Shown here piece by piece: positions 1-7,837 of a stretch of DNA of 64,000 bases. The stretch spans positions 10,513,889 through 10,577,888 of the forward strand of contig NC_087113.1 of assembly GCF_963855985.1 (NCBI RefSeq), written 5' to 3'. Position numbers and translations under genes: made by a program. Every line of letters starts with the position of its first letter. The stretch's first letter is position 1. This stretch comes from Ostrinia nubilalis. Its lineage: Eukaryota > Arthropoda > Insecta > Lepidoptera > Crambidae. The notes under the pieces are model-generated. The model made no database searches, was not told the origin of the DNA, and saw nothing but the letters and a program-made list of their open reading frames with translations.

Positions 1-38
1 ACCCCGTCATCGAGAAGTGTGACGTTGACAAGGCACAG
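1..38 (+). CDS. RhoGEF2: RhoGEF2-like RGS-like-domain exon, copy A (3-prime end only)
   Basis: This is the 3-prime end of the first of six tandem copies of one exon, cut by the window edge. The visible codons read DPVIEKCDVDKAQ and are followed by a clean GTGAGC splice donor, the same end as the better copies downstream. Copies A, B, C and D are followed by or separated by near-identical spacers of 92 bp (A-B, C-D and D-E). Because its start is missing I cannot tell whether this copy is intact. Its function would be that of copy C. Confidence 0.55.
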
Positions 39-130
39 GTGAGCACACGAGCACAGCAGAAGGCCTTATTACATTGTGAAATGCAACAAAGTGTTGAGTA
101 TTGAGGCGAGGAGCTCAGACATTAGTTCAG

Positions 131-219
131 AGGTCCAGGTCAAGCGCAAAGTGGGGCTCGCTTCACTCTACTCGCCTGACGACCCCGTCATCGAGAAGTG
201 TGACGTCGACAAGGCACAG
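131..219 (+). CDS. RhoGEF2: RhoGEF2-like RGS-like-domain exon, copy B
   Basis: Exon copy of 89 bp with acceptor TTAGTTCAG and donor GTGAGG. It reads VQVKRKVGLASLYSPDDP then VIEKCDVDKAQ, entered with two bases of a split codon and ending on a codon boundary. It differs from copy C by Val for Phe at the start and by Glu instead of Val in the VIEKCD motif. It lacks the ten extra residues at the start of copy C. Since 89 is not a multiple of three, splicing B to C would shift the frame, so B can only replace C. I cannot tell from DNA whether it is used. Confidence 0.5.
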
Positions 220-578
220 GTGAGGATACGAACAAATCTCACCGCCGCCAATGGTTCTCCCTGCCTCGTGGCGTACGAACCGAATCTCGAAGCTCCTTTC
301 CTCGAACGCCTTGCTTGACTCTACAAATTTCTCTGGTCCATGTCCCTTCCCATTGTTATTTCTCCCTCTTCTGGGGCTGCTAACGTTAATAATATAACAT
401 CACTTCTTCTCAAAACTTCGCCTGATTGTGTGCCAGGAGTGCGCGAACTCAGTTACTGCGACTACTCGTGAGGTCCTGGTGATAAATAGGTCCTTGCTTG
501 GCTCTCTGTATTGCATCCAGCATCTTCTGTCGAGCTTCACCATGTAAGTTACATTCCCAAAGAGCACACTAACAGCAG
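220..578 (+). repeat. Spacer of the 840-bp segmental duplication, first copy
   Basis: This intron-like spacer between exon copies B and C is almost identical to 1060-1414, which lies between copies E and F. Exons B and E are 840 bp apart and exons C and F are 836 bp apart, so a block of about 840 bp holding exon, spacer and exon was duplicated as a whole. I see no other coding sequence in it. Confidence 0.8.
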
Positions 579-697
579 GAGGCGAGGAGTCGAGCCAGCA
601 GCTCACGAAGTTCCAGGTCAAGCGTAAGGTCGGGCTCGCCTCGCTCTACTCGCCGGATGACCCCGTCATCGTGAAGTGTGACGTTGACAAGGCACAG
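579..697 (+). CDS. RhoGEF2: RhoGEF2-like RGS-like-domain exon, copy C (likely canonical)
   Basis: This is the longest copy of the exon (119 bp) and the one I take as the working exon. The acceptor is AACAGCAG and the donor GTGAGC. It enters with two bases of a split codon, reads GEESSQQLTKFQVKRKVGL then ASLYSPDDPVIVKCDVDKAQ, and ends in phase 0. The pattern FQxKRxxGL, about twenty mostly polar residues, then VxxRLL in the next exon resembles the last helices of the RGS-like domain of ARHGEF12-type Rho exchange factors. That domain binds activated G-alpha-12/13. In flies the partner of RhoGEF2 is Concertina. The Val in VIVKCD is Glu in copies A, B, D and E. The family call rests on my recognition of the pattern plus the C1 domain downstream. 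Confidence 0.72.
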
Positions 698-789
698 GTG
701 AGCACACGAGCACAGCAGAAGGCCTTATTACATTGTGATATGCAACAAAGTGTTGAGTATTGAGGCTAGGATCTGAGACATTAGTTCAG

Positions 790-878
790 AGTTCTAGGTC
801 AAGCGTAAAGTGGGGCTCGCTTCACTCTACTCGCCGAATGACCCCGTCATCGAGAAGTGTGACGTTGACAAGGCACAG
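790..878 (+). pseudogene. RhoGEF2: RhoGEF2-like RGS-like-domain exon, copy D (nonsense mutation)
   Basis: This 89-bp copy keeps the acceptor (TTAGTTCAG) and donor (GTGAGC), but the codon that is CAG in copies B and E is TAG here, so in the required frame it stops at its second full codon. The rest, KRKVGLASLYSPNDPVIEKCDVDKAQ in short, is well conserved. The stop looks recent. If spliced in, it would act as a poison exon and mark the transcript for decay. It is otherwise a dead duplicate. Confidence 0.7.
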
Positions 879-970
879 GTGAGCACACGAGCACAGCAGA
901 AGGCCTTATTACATTGTGAAATGCAACAAAGTGTTGAGTATTGAGTCGAGGAGCTGAGACATTAGTTCAG

Positions 971-1059
971 AGTTCCAGGTCAAGCTTAAAGTGGGGCTCG
1001 CCTCGCTCTACTTGCCCGATGATCCCGTCATTGAGAAGTGTGACGTTGACAAGGCACAG
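971..1059 (+). CDS. RhoGEF2: RhoGEF2-like RGS-like-domain exon, copy E
   Basis: This 89-bp copy is open, with acceptor TTAGTTCAG and donor GTAGGC. It reads FQVKLKVGLASLYLPDDP then VIEKCDVDKAQ. Leu replaces Arg in KRK and replaces Ser in SPDDP, both in otherwise constant positions, which suggests relaxed constraint. Like B it enters with two split-codon bases and leaves in phase 0, so it can replace copy C but not be joined to it. Confidence 0.5.
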
Positions 1060-1414
1060 GTAGGCAACCGAACAAATCCCACCGCCGCCAATGGTTCTTC
1101 CTGCCTCACGGCGTACGAACCGAATCTCGAAGCTCCTTTCCTCGAACGCCTTGCTTGACTCTACAAATTTCTCTGGTCCGTGTCCCTTCCCATTGTTAAT
1201 TCTCCTTCTTCTGGGGCTGCTAACGTTAATAATATAACATCACTTCTTCTCAAAACTACGCCTGATTGTGTGCCAGGAGTGCGCGAACTCAGTAACTGCG
1301 ACTACTCGTGAGGTCCTGGTGATAAATAGGTCCTTGCTCGGCTCTCTGTATTGCATCCAGCATCTTCTGTCTTCACCATGTAAGTTACATTCCCAAAGAG
1401 CACACTAACAGCAG
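1060..1414 (+). repeat. Spacer of the 840-bp segmental duplication, second copy
   Basis: Near-identical partner of 220-578, lying between exon copies E and F. Differences are scattered single bases and small indels, for example the loss of a few bases near 1371. This argues for two real genomic copies and against a simple assembly echo. Confidence 0.8.
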
Positions 1415-1543
1415 GAGACGAGGAGCTGAGCCGCAGGTGAGCCAGCAGTTTAGGGTTCCAGGTTCCAGGTTGAGTCCACGGTGGGGCTCACTTCGCTTCT
1501 AGCGCTCGATGACGTTATTGAGAAGTATGACGTCACAAGGCAG
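1415..1543 (+). pseudogene. RhoGEF2: RhoGEF2-like RGS-like-domain exon, copy F (degenerate)
   Basis: This is the most decayed copy. It keeps the AACAGCAG acceptor and recognisable stretches (FQVESTVGLTSL, then DDVIEKYDVT) but carries internal indels, has lost the SPDDP motif, and has no GT after the AAGGCAG that should be the exon end. An open frame continues from here to about 1846 into intron sequence with no family resemblance. I read this as a dead duplicate. Confidence 0.65.
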
Positions 1544-1921
1544 GGGCACACAGCACAGCAGGACGTGAGGACCTTAGTCAGCAACTCAGAGTTTCAGCTC
1601 AAGGTGGAACCAAGAGTTTCAGGTCAAGGGCAAGCGATGATGGATGTGAAAGTGGGAGCAAACTTAACGGCAATGCGCGGCAAAAACGTGCAGCAAAATG
1701 TTCTAAAAGCTAAAAAGAATTCTGCTGTAAGGCTTTGTTCAGAACCGTGCGATGTCTGGGTGATTCTCATTGGCGAGACACTGCAGTTACAGTTTGATAC
1801 AAATATACGAGAATTGCCTAGCTACCGCGCGATTATCGCTGTCTGAACCAGGCTTAAATTTCTTGAAATTTTATTTTTAACAGTCGCCAAATTGAAATTC
1901 AAATAATAATTAATTTCGCAG
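1544..1921 (+). other. Intron stretch before the RGS-like/linker exon
   Basis: Non-coding stretch between degenerate copy F and the next exon. It holds a chance open frame and, at its end, an AT-rich tract followed by the acceptor TTTCGCAG at 1914-1921. I see no other feature. Confidence 0.6.
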
Positions 1922-2076
1922 GAACAAGTGGTGGTCGAGCGCTTGCTGTGCCAGCGGCTGAGCGAGGCAGCGGGCCGGGAGTCGGCGCCCGCGCCGTCCT
2001 CGTGTTGTTCCGCGCCCGGCGCCAACGCGGCGCTGCTGCACGCGCTGTACGCCGCCGCGCTGTGCCTGCACTGCCG
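1922..2076 (+). CDS. RhoGEF2: RhoGEF2-like exon: end of RGS-like domain and linker
   Basis: This 155-bp exon has acceptor TTTCGCAG and donor GTGAGT. It enters in phase 0, as copies A to E leave, and exits with two bases of a codon. It reads EQVVVERLLCQRLSEAAG at the start and ALLHALYAAALCLHC at the end. The first part continues the terminal helix of the RGS-like domain. The rest is an Ala-rich linker. The third positions are strongly GC-rich compared with the AT-rich introns, which supports coding use. Its 3-prime third is copied at 2764-2819. Confidence 0.78.
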
Positions 2077-2151
2077 GTGAGTGCTACGTAGTTCGGTAAT
2101 CTGTTAATAGATGGCGTTGGGTGTACGGTCGAAAGATGGCATTGGCTGTTA

Positions 2152-2272
2152 GGGGGCGTCCATTAATTACGTGAGACAATTTTGGCGATTTTTCAACCCC
2201 GCCACCCCCTTGGTGAGATTTGGTAAGATTTGTCCAGACCCCCTCCCCCTCCCAAAAATCTCACGTGAGATT
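2152..2272. mobile_element. MITE-like fragment with GGGGCGTCCATTAATTACGTGAG end
   Basis: The stretch opens with the GGGGCGTCCATTAATTACGT type of terminus found in many insect DNA transposons, carries runs of C and ends near CTCACGTGAG. A clean second terminus is not visible. It resembles the ends of the element at 36889-37719 but is not the same family. Confidence 0.4.
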
Positions 2273-2763
2273 TCTTAAAATACATAAAATATTTGCAATG
2301 TAAATGGGTTATCTATGCTTCGATTAGGATTGACGTACTATCAACCACACCAAGCCACGATAGCCGAACGGTCAAGCGGTCAGTACGACGTAGTTCGATA
2401 ATAATCTGTCAATAGATGGCGTTGGGTCACGCTTGCATCGCGGTGACGTACTATCAACCACACCAAGCCACGATAGCCGATCGGTGAAGCGGTCAGTACG
2501 ACGTAGTTCGATAATCTGTCAATAGATGGCGTTGGGTTCATTACAGTGACGTACTATCGGTCACACGAAGCCACGATAGCCGATCGGTGAAGCGGTCAAT
2601 ACGACGTAGTTCGATAATCTGTCAATAGATGGCGTTGGGTGTACGATACGAACGTGTGACATCGGTCGAAAGATGGCATTGGCTGTTACTGACGTCGCGG
2701 TGATATTATTTTTGCCATTGTTAGTGACTGAGCGAAATAAGCGGCTGCTGTGCGCGCCTTTAG

Positions 2764-2819
2764 TTCCGCGCCCGGCTGCTACACGCGCTGTACGCCGCCG
2801 CGCTGTGCCTGCACTGCCG
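2764..2819 (+). pseudogene. RhoGEF2: Duplicated 3-prime fragment of the 1922-2076 exon
   Basis: The last third of exon 1922-2076 is repeated here with a 9-bp internal loss (the segment encoding part of GANAAL), the same terminal codons HALYAAALCLHC and the same GTGAGT donor. There is no pyrimidine-rich acceptor at its left edge, so it is probably not an exon. Confidence 0.75.
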
Positions 2820-2942
2820 GTGAGTGCAACGTAGTTCGATAATCTGTCAATAGATGGCGTTGGGTGCACTGCCGGTGAGTAACATACAACATAGTTCAAT
2901 AATCTGTCAATAGATGGCGTTGGGTGTACGATACCAGGCCTG

Positions 2943-3070
2943 TGGGTCTAGACAAAGTGCAAATTATAATCGCAAACCAGTCGAAAAGTAGTCGAAAAGC
3001 CCCTTTTTTGTATGGAGTTTTGACGGATTCGATTATCGATTCGATCAAAAAGTGCGTTTTGTCTAGGGGG
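2943..3070. mobile_element. Short palindromic MITE
   Basis: The ends GTCTAGACAAAGTGC and GCGTTTTGTCTAGG are imperfect inverted repeats around an AT-rich core containing GATTCGATTATCGATTCGATC. It sits inside the tandem array and interrupts one unit. No protein is encoded. Confidence 0.5.
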
Positions 3071-3589
3071 GCTGTTCATCTCCGCGAGTTTACATCGAAA
3101 ACAAAACACGCACGATGGCCCACCTACATGGCGTTGGGTGTACGATACGAACGTGTGACATCGGTCGAAAGATGGCATTGGCTGTTACTGACGTCGCGGT
3201 GATATTATTTTTGCCATTGTTAGTGACTGAGCGAAATAACAGGACGCTAGTCGGCGCCCTCGCTCACCTACGTCGAACTTGAGTGACGTACAACATAGTT
3301 CGATAGTCCGTCAATAGATGGCGTTGGGTGTCGCTTGCATCGCGGTGACGTATTATCTATCGGCCACACGAAGCCACGATAGCCGATCGGTGAAGCGGTC
3401 AGTACGACGTAGTTCGATAATCTGTCAATAGATGGCGTTGGGTGTCGCTTGCATCACAGTCACGTATTATCGGCCACACGAAGCTACGATAGCCGAACGG
3501 TGAAGCGGTCAATACGACGTAGTTCGATAATCTGTCAGTAGATGGCGTTGGGTGTCGCTTGCATCGCGGTGACGTACTATCGGCCACAC

Positions 3590-3690
3590 GAAGCCACGAT
3601 AGCCGAACGGTGAAGGGGTCAGGCTGGCCGACTCGTGATCCGAGGAACGCGGATTCGGTCCCCGCCGCCGCTCGACTATTGTGGTGAGCT
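3590..3690 (+). mobile_element. tRNA-derived SINE head
   Basis: The segment reads CCACGATAGCCGAACGGTG, then GGCTGGCCGACTCGTGATCC, then GCGGATTCGGTCCCCGCCG. It has A-box-like and B-box-like (GGATTCGGTCCCC) promoter elements in tRNA spacing. Truncated versions of this head make up part of the array to its left. It is not a functional tRNA because the arms do not pair well. Confidence 0.6.
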
Positions 3691-4783
3691 CACTCATGTC
3701 ATCTCGTTCTATCGCAAAGAAACACCATTTGATGAGAGCGAGAGAACAAACGGAAATGGATAGCTGGAACTGTGGCTGATAATACAATGATTCGCGTCTA
3801 AGTAATATGATAGCGCCAATATAATAACTCTTTCATTGCCAATAGATGGCGTTTGAGTCTATACTATAGCATCGGAGACATCGATATTTTGGTGGCAAAC
3901 TTACTTGTAAAAAACGAAAAAAAAAAAACCAACCGTATACATAGTCGATAGGGTAAAATGCTTACTAGACTAAAGCCTTGTCTGTCAGCACTTAGAATTT
4001 TGTCCAATGACCCCAAGCTACCCATCCTTATCGCTCGCGCGTAATTATGTTGCTGTCGCGACTGTGCGACGGGCGCCCGCAGTGAGTGTGCGAGCGCGAC
4101 AGCAACAAAATTCTACGTGCTGAAGACTACTTCGTAATTTTAACAGGTTGTAGCGTAGTGTAACCCCTACAGAAACAAATGAAGATAACAAATGTTTTGA
4201 TTCTTGATCCGTCGGTGGGTGGGAGTCACTGACATGCTAACAACATTAATAAATATTATTAAAAATTGAATTAGTTTTTGATTGAGGTAAATGATATTCA
4301 GCCATCAAGCTCGACTCAAACAATTTAATTGTTTATTACTCATACATGTATTTTAGTATTATTACCGCAAAAGGAAAGAGGAAAAGACCCATTTATTCAA
4401 TTTTCAGCCGTATTGTCGTTTAAATATAATTTCAAATCAATTGTTCTGTGACATTTGTGTGTCCGTAATTATTAAAATAATATTTTCCCGGAACATAATA
4501 ATAGTACAGACTTAACGGTTTGAACGTCAAGGGTTTTACGTTTTGATCTATTTTCGCCTAGAATATTTACGATTTAAGGTTTATTGGTACTATAATATTC
4601 TTAAAATGTATCACTTCCAATTAGTGGTTTTAAAATAGTGTTGTGTTTACATAATTATATTTTCTGATAAAACCCATAGAAGAAGTTATAAAGATGTGTT
4701 GATAAATACAAGAGTACCAAAAATTCGTCCTCATCAACAATAAATAAATATCTTACCTGTTATGGGTGTAAATTAAATGAATA
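3641..4783 (+). other. Intron sequence upstream of the alternative first exon
   Basis: AT-rich intron holding the SINE tail, the palindromic fragment at 3987-4123 and about 650 bp of plain AT-rich DNA. The last part, just before 4784, would be the promoter and leader of the proposed alternative first exon. I see no TATA box that I would trust. Confidence 0.5.
3987..4123. mobile_element. Palindromic MITE fragment related to 6361-6789
   Basis: GCACTTAGAATTTTGTCC at the left pairs with the shorter AAAATTCTACGTGC at the right. The block TGACCCC, AGCTACCCATCC, TTATCGCTCGCGCGTAATTATG is shared with the inner palindrome at 6537-6733. The right arm is largely deleted. Confidence 0.6.
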
Positions 4784-4899
4784 ATGGTGAGTGAGAAGTA
4801 CACCATAATGGTGACTGTAGATATATCAGAAGAAAAAGCCAGGGAAGTGAGGAGGAAATGGTGGCAGTCTCCGAAGAGCAAAAAACCTAAGCAGGCAAA
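4784..4899 (+). CDS. RhoGEF2: Possible alternative first coding exon of RhoGEF2-like gene
   Basis: An ATG at 4784, preceded in frame by a TGA at 4778, opens a 38-codon frame with a second in-frame ATG at 4808. The peptide ends EEKAREVRRKWWQSPKSKK then PKQA, very rich in Lys and Arg. It runs into a strong donor, AAGTAAGTTG, with the exon ending at 4899. Two bases of a codon are left over, exactly what the exon at 5659 needs. The product would be a short basic head joined to the linker, C1 and downstream parts, without the PDZ and RGS-like domains, and so free of G-alpha-12/13 input. There is no transcript evidence, and the TSS is not visible. Confidence 0.5.
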
Positions 4900-5658
4900 G
4901 TAAGTTGTTGCTTCTGGTGACAGTTTTCTATCATTTTGATGGTTTTTTTTATGCAGGTTATGTTTTAGCCGAGCCGTAAAGCCGAAAGAGTTCGATTATA
5001 CTATCCCAATTGAGTTTTTTTTATATCGTGTGACTTCGATTGGATGCTCTCTATCTCCAGGACTATTTTGGGGCGTGTAGGAGCGCCCGAGCGTGTTTGC
5101 AGAAAATAAATTACTTTTATGACTTTTTATAATTTTAAATGATTTAACTTTCACACCCTTCACTAATTGGATGCCACAGGATTCCAAACTGTGGACCCTA
5201 GTATGACCAGGATCTGCAGTACAGTCTCTCACCAATGAACGAGACTTGAAATTAGCAATTTAGCACCTTTGTGTGTATTTTGTGTGTATGGGAAGACTGG
5301 TCTCCACGACACAGGGAATCCTAGTGTGGAGTCCAGTGATGCTTTTAGTACATACTGTATAAATATAAATTGTAATCAGTTTTTATTTTGAACTAGCTGA
5401 CCCGGCGAACTTCGTACCGCCTTAGCGTAGAGATTTTCTTTATATTTTTTTCCGTAAAAACCTTGTACAGAGTATTAGAAAACTACAAAAAAAAAATCAG
5501 CCAAATCGGTCAAGCCGTTTTCATGTTATGTCGTGACAACGGAAAACGGGTTTCATTTTTATATATATAGATGTAACAGTAACCAGATCATGTACTGTAA
5601 TATTTTTGGACTAAATAAATATCATTTTCATTTATTTAAAGCTGTTTTTCCCATGCAG
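4900..5658 (+). other. Intron between alternative first exon and linker exon
   Basis: AT-rich intron containing a Helitron-like copy at 5393-5571 and a stretch around 5160-5340 that resembles the 3-prime end of some retroposon but that I cannot assign. The acceptor CCCATGCAG ends it at 5658. Confidence 0.6.
5393..5571 (-). mobile_element. Helitron-like non-autonomous element
   Basis: On the minus strand it starts TCTATATATATA and ends near CCGGGTCAGCTAG. The part GCCGGGTCAGCTAG is shared with the copies at 28251 and 56262, as is the GCCGTTTT-type sequence after the start. The CTAG end flanked by T and the lack of inverted repeats fit a Helitron. It encodes no protein. Confidence 0.6.
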
Positions 5659-5767
5659 GCCAGCGTCGGTGGCGGCAGCGGTGGGCGGGTCTCGCGCGTC
5701 GTTCCTACAACGCGACAAGTTGTACAAGCAGCGCGTCAAACAGCTCACGAAACAGCATCCGCAGCCT
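5659..5767 (+). CDS. RhoGEF2: RhoGEF2-like linker exon, RGS-like to C1
   Basis: This 109-bp exon has acceptor CCCATGCAG and donor GTGAGT. One base completes the split codon from 2076 or from 4899, and the exon leaves in phase 0. It reads ASVAAAVGGSRASFLQRDKL and then YKQRVKQLTKQHPQP, a short Ala/Gly stretch followed by a basic segment that may be helical. It directly precedes the C1 exon in frame. No domain is recognised in it. The splice sites and GC-rich third positions support it. Confidence 0.75.
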
Positions 5768-5799
5768 GTGAGTATACCTGTACATTCTGCTTTCATGAT

Positions 5800-5880
5800 T
5801 GTTTTAGTCACAGGACGTCGACTGCTGAACATAGGCCTCCCCCAATGATTTCCACATCGCCCGGTAGGTGGCGCCCTGTA
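5800..5880 (-). mobile_element. RTE-type LINE 3-prime end fragment
   Basis: Reversed copy of the sequence family that ends GGAGGCCTATGTTCAGCAGT then GGACGTC and a GCTGAAATGATGATG tail. Here it reads ACAGGACGTCGACTGCTGAAC then ATAGGCCTCC. It is truncated and non-coding. Further copies are listed downstream. Confidence 0.65.
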
Positions 5881-6360
5881 TTTAGCTCCTTCCTTCTGCT
5901 TTACAAAGATTATAAATTGTTCACTAAATTTACACAGAGTAGGAATGGTGATGTTTAAGAATGAACCATTACGCTTGATGACATAACGACACAATAATGG
6001 ATGAATTTAAATGTTAAAATACTATCAGTATCTGTTTTTTACTAAATCAAAGTAGACGGTAATTAAAAATTGACGTTGTAGGATTTAAAAGGGACTAAAA
6101 ACCTACCCTTAAGAAACCCTGCAGACAAGTAATAACGTCCTTCGTGATCGGGCTTACCAATTACTGCTTAGAATGTCTTATTTTTCATTTTGTCATTGCC
6201 ACATCGCGTCGTGTTTTCATGAGAGCCATGGAATTGTGCGATGCAATGTTTAGCGACGTATTTTTTTTCCGTCCCATAAGTGTTTTGACTAGTGCTTAAC
6301 ATTACATTTTAAATGCCTTAAAATCTAGCTATCCTAGATCCCAAACTGTATGTTCGTTAA

Positions 6361-6789
6361 GGCCCAGAACAGACGGTGAAACGCAACTGCAACGAAACTG
6401 CAACTGCTAGTTACTTTTGAGTTGCATCTAAGTTTCTGCCATAGCGTCCGTTGAGAGACCACACATGACGCGACTAGTTTGAAACTTTCAATGCTATGGC
6501 AGAAACTTAGATGCAACTCAAAAGTAACTATAGTCTGGTCCGTGAGCACGTAGAATTTTGTCCAATGACCCCTAGCTACCCATCTTTATCGCTCGCGCGT
6601 AATTATGTTGCTATCGCGCTCGCACACTCACTGCGGGTGCCAGTCGCACAGTCGCGACAGCAATATAATTACGCGCGAGCGATAAGGATGGGTAGCTAGG
6701 GGTCATTGGACAAAATTCTACGTGCTCACGGACCGGGCTTTAGCGGTTGCAGTTTCGTTGCAGTTGCGTTTCACCGTCTGTTCTGGTCC
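6361..6789. mobile_element. Harbinger-like MITE with nested palindromes
   Basis: The 429-bp element has ends GGCCCAGAACAGACGGTGAA and TTCACCGTCTGTTCTGGTCC and a TAA on each side (6358-6360 and 6790-6792), consistent with a 3-bp target duplication. Inside are two more inverted repeats: AGTTGCATCTAAGTTTCTGCC at about 6408-6446 against 6493-6530, and the pair bounded by GGTCCGTGAGCACGTAG (6537) and its complement (ending 6733). No ORF codes for a transposase. The TAA duplication suggests the PIF/Harbinger superfamily, but I have no transposase to confirm it. Confidence 0.65.
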
Positions 6790-7014
6790 TAAGAGTTTGT
6801 GAGTGTCAGTGTTTTTGTAGGGCAGGGAAAACAAGTGATCAACACAAGATTCTAGTTTCAACTCATTTATTATCGATATTTAACTTATGCATTACAGCTC
6901 CGTGTCACGTGTCTGTGCGTGTGTCTATTTGGACATTGAACTTTATATAATGCAATTTATTATAGATGTTAAGTACATTGACACGGCTACCACAAGTTAT
7001 TCTGTTTTCCGCAG

Positions 7015-7126
7015 TACGTAGTCCGGGGTCACCATCTACAGCTACAAGCGCTGACGTCGGTGGGGCACTGCCACCACTGCGACCACGTCATCTGGGGCCT
7101 CGCGCCGCAGGCCTACGTCTGCACAG
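7015..7126 (+). CDS. RhoGEF2: RhoGEF2-like exon: first half of C1 zinc finger
   Basis: This 112-bp exon has acceptor TTTTCCGCAG and donor GTACAT. It enters in phase 0 and leaves with one base of a codon. It reads YVVRGHHLQLQALTSVGHC, then HHCDHVIWGLAPQAYVCT. Together with 7838-7966 it gives the full C1 pattern H-X12-C-X2-C-X13-C-X2-C-X4-H-X2-C-X7-C, which binds two zinc ions. C1 domains bring proteins to membranes through diacylglycerol or lipids. The Gly and Gln of diacylglycerol-binding fingers are present (WGLAPQAY), but the usual Pro before the second ligand is absent, so lipid binding is uncertain. An extra copy follows at 7153-7259. Confidence 0.88.
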
Positions 7127-7152
7127 GTACATGCTGCGCCTGGTGTCCGCAG

Positions 7153-7259
7153 CACTAGTCCGAGCCACCTGCAGCTACAAGCGCTGACGTCGGTGGGCCC
7201 CTGCCACCACTGCGACCACGTCATCTGGGGCCTCGCGCCGCAGGCCTACGTCTGCACAG
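7153..7259 (+). pseudogene. RhoGEF2: Duplicated first-half C1 exon
   Basis: A second copy of the first C1 exon lies 26 bp after the first donor. It keeps a CCGCAG before it, the zinc-ligand codons CHHCDHVIW and LAPQAYVCT, and a GTACAG donor. Relative to the original it has lost bases near its start, so in phase 0 it reads CAC TAG and stops at once. Its 107-bp length also breaks the frame. It is probably an unused duplicate. A further scrap (GTCAGCACTAGTCCG, CCACCTGCAGC) lies at 7376-7404. Confidence 0.75.
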
Positions 7260-7837
7260 GTACAGACGACAGCACGTGAACGTAACCACTGTGGGAGCTT
7301 GTGCAGTTGTAATAGGAGCGAGTTTGCAACAAAAATGGGTAACCTGATGTGCTGTCGTGTCTACATGTACACCTGGTCAGCACTAGTCCGCCCGCCACCT
7401 GCAGCATGCTATTTGTCAATTATAGGTCGCTCAACACGAGTTGAGGCGTTCAACACAAGCCAAGACTCGCCACGCTGACGTCTTTCGTAGTACGACTGAT
7501 AAGTGCTTTCTATCTCGCAAGTCCACATTTAATTTAGCAAGAGCGAGGTAGCTAGTGTATTTGATATTACATCAAGGTGAGTACCGTGTTCGCCTCAACT
7601 TTCGTTGAGCGAACTAGACCACACACTTTTGATACGTCAGGATATGCATAAAATAGGGTACTTTGACACCACTAATCAATTGATAACTGACCAATGAAAA
7701 GGTAAGGCTTCGAATATCAATGGGATTAGGAATAGTTGTAGTTATCTGGTCTTAGTTGATCTATGTTGGTTTATTAATTCCGACACTAGCGCCAGTGACA
7801 TAACCAAAAGACTTACATGAACTATTTCTGTCTCCAG
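7260..7837 (+). other. Intron within the C1 domain
   Basis: Contains the duplicate scrap at 7376-7404 and otherwise plain intron sequence. A pyrimidine tract and the acceptor GTCTCCAG at 7830-7837 end it. I see no other feature. Confidence 0.6.

Larger units (their letters stand above)
2077..3640 (+). repeat. Tandem array built from intron start, exon fragment and SINE-head sequence
   Basis: The first bases of the intron (GTAGTTCGATAATCTGTC then ATAGATGGCGTTGGGTG) recur about ten times, near 2090, 2395, 2505, 2610, 2835, 2895, 3300, 3410, 3520 and, in part, 3130. Most units are about 100 to 120 bp and also carry CACGATAGCCGA followed by GGTGAAGCGGTCAG. The latter is the head of a tRNA-derived SINE whose most complete copy ends the array at 3590-3680. 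A fragment of exon 1922-2076 sits inside at 2764-2819. At least one further scrap, GCACTGCCGGTGAGT, lies at 2867-2881. Confidence 0.75.
5768..7014 (+). other. Intron between linker exon and first C1 exon
   Basis: Contains a reversed RTE-type LINE tail at 5800-5880 and the nested palindromic element at 6361-6789. The remainder is AT-rich with no coding signal. It ends with the acceptor TTTTCCGCAG at 7014. Confidence 0.65.

Noticed and set aside
1481..1846. Open frame of 121 codons after degenerate copy F
   Set aside because: Only its first 20 codons resemble the exon family. The rest is intron sequence, and the donor is lost.
5533..5958. Open frame of 141 codons across the linker exon
   Set aside because: It reads the exon in the wrong frame. 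The correct frame is fixed by the phases at 2076, 4899 and 7015.
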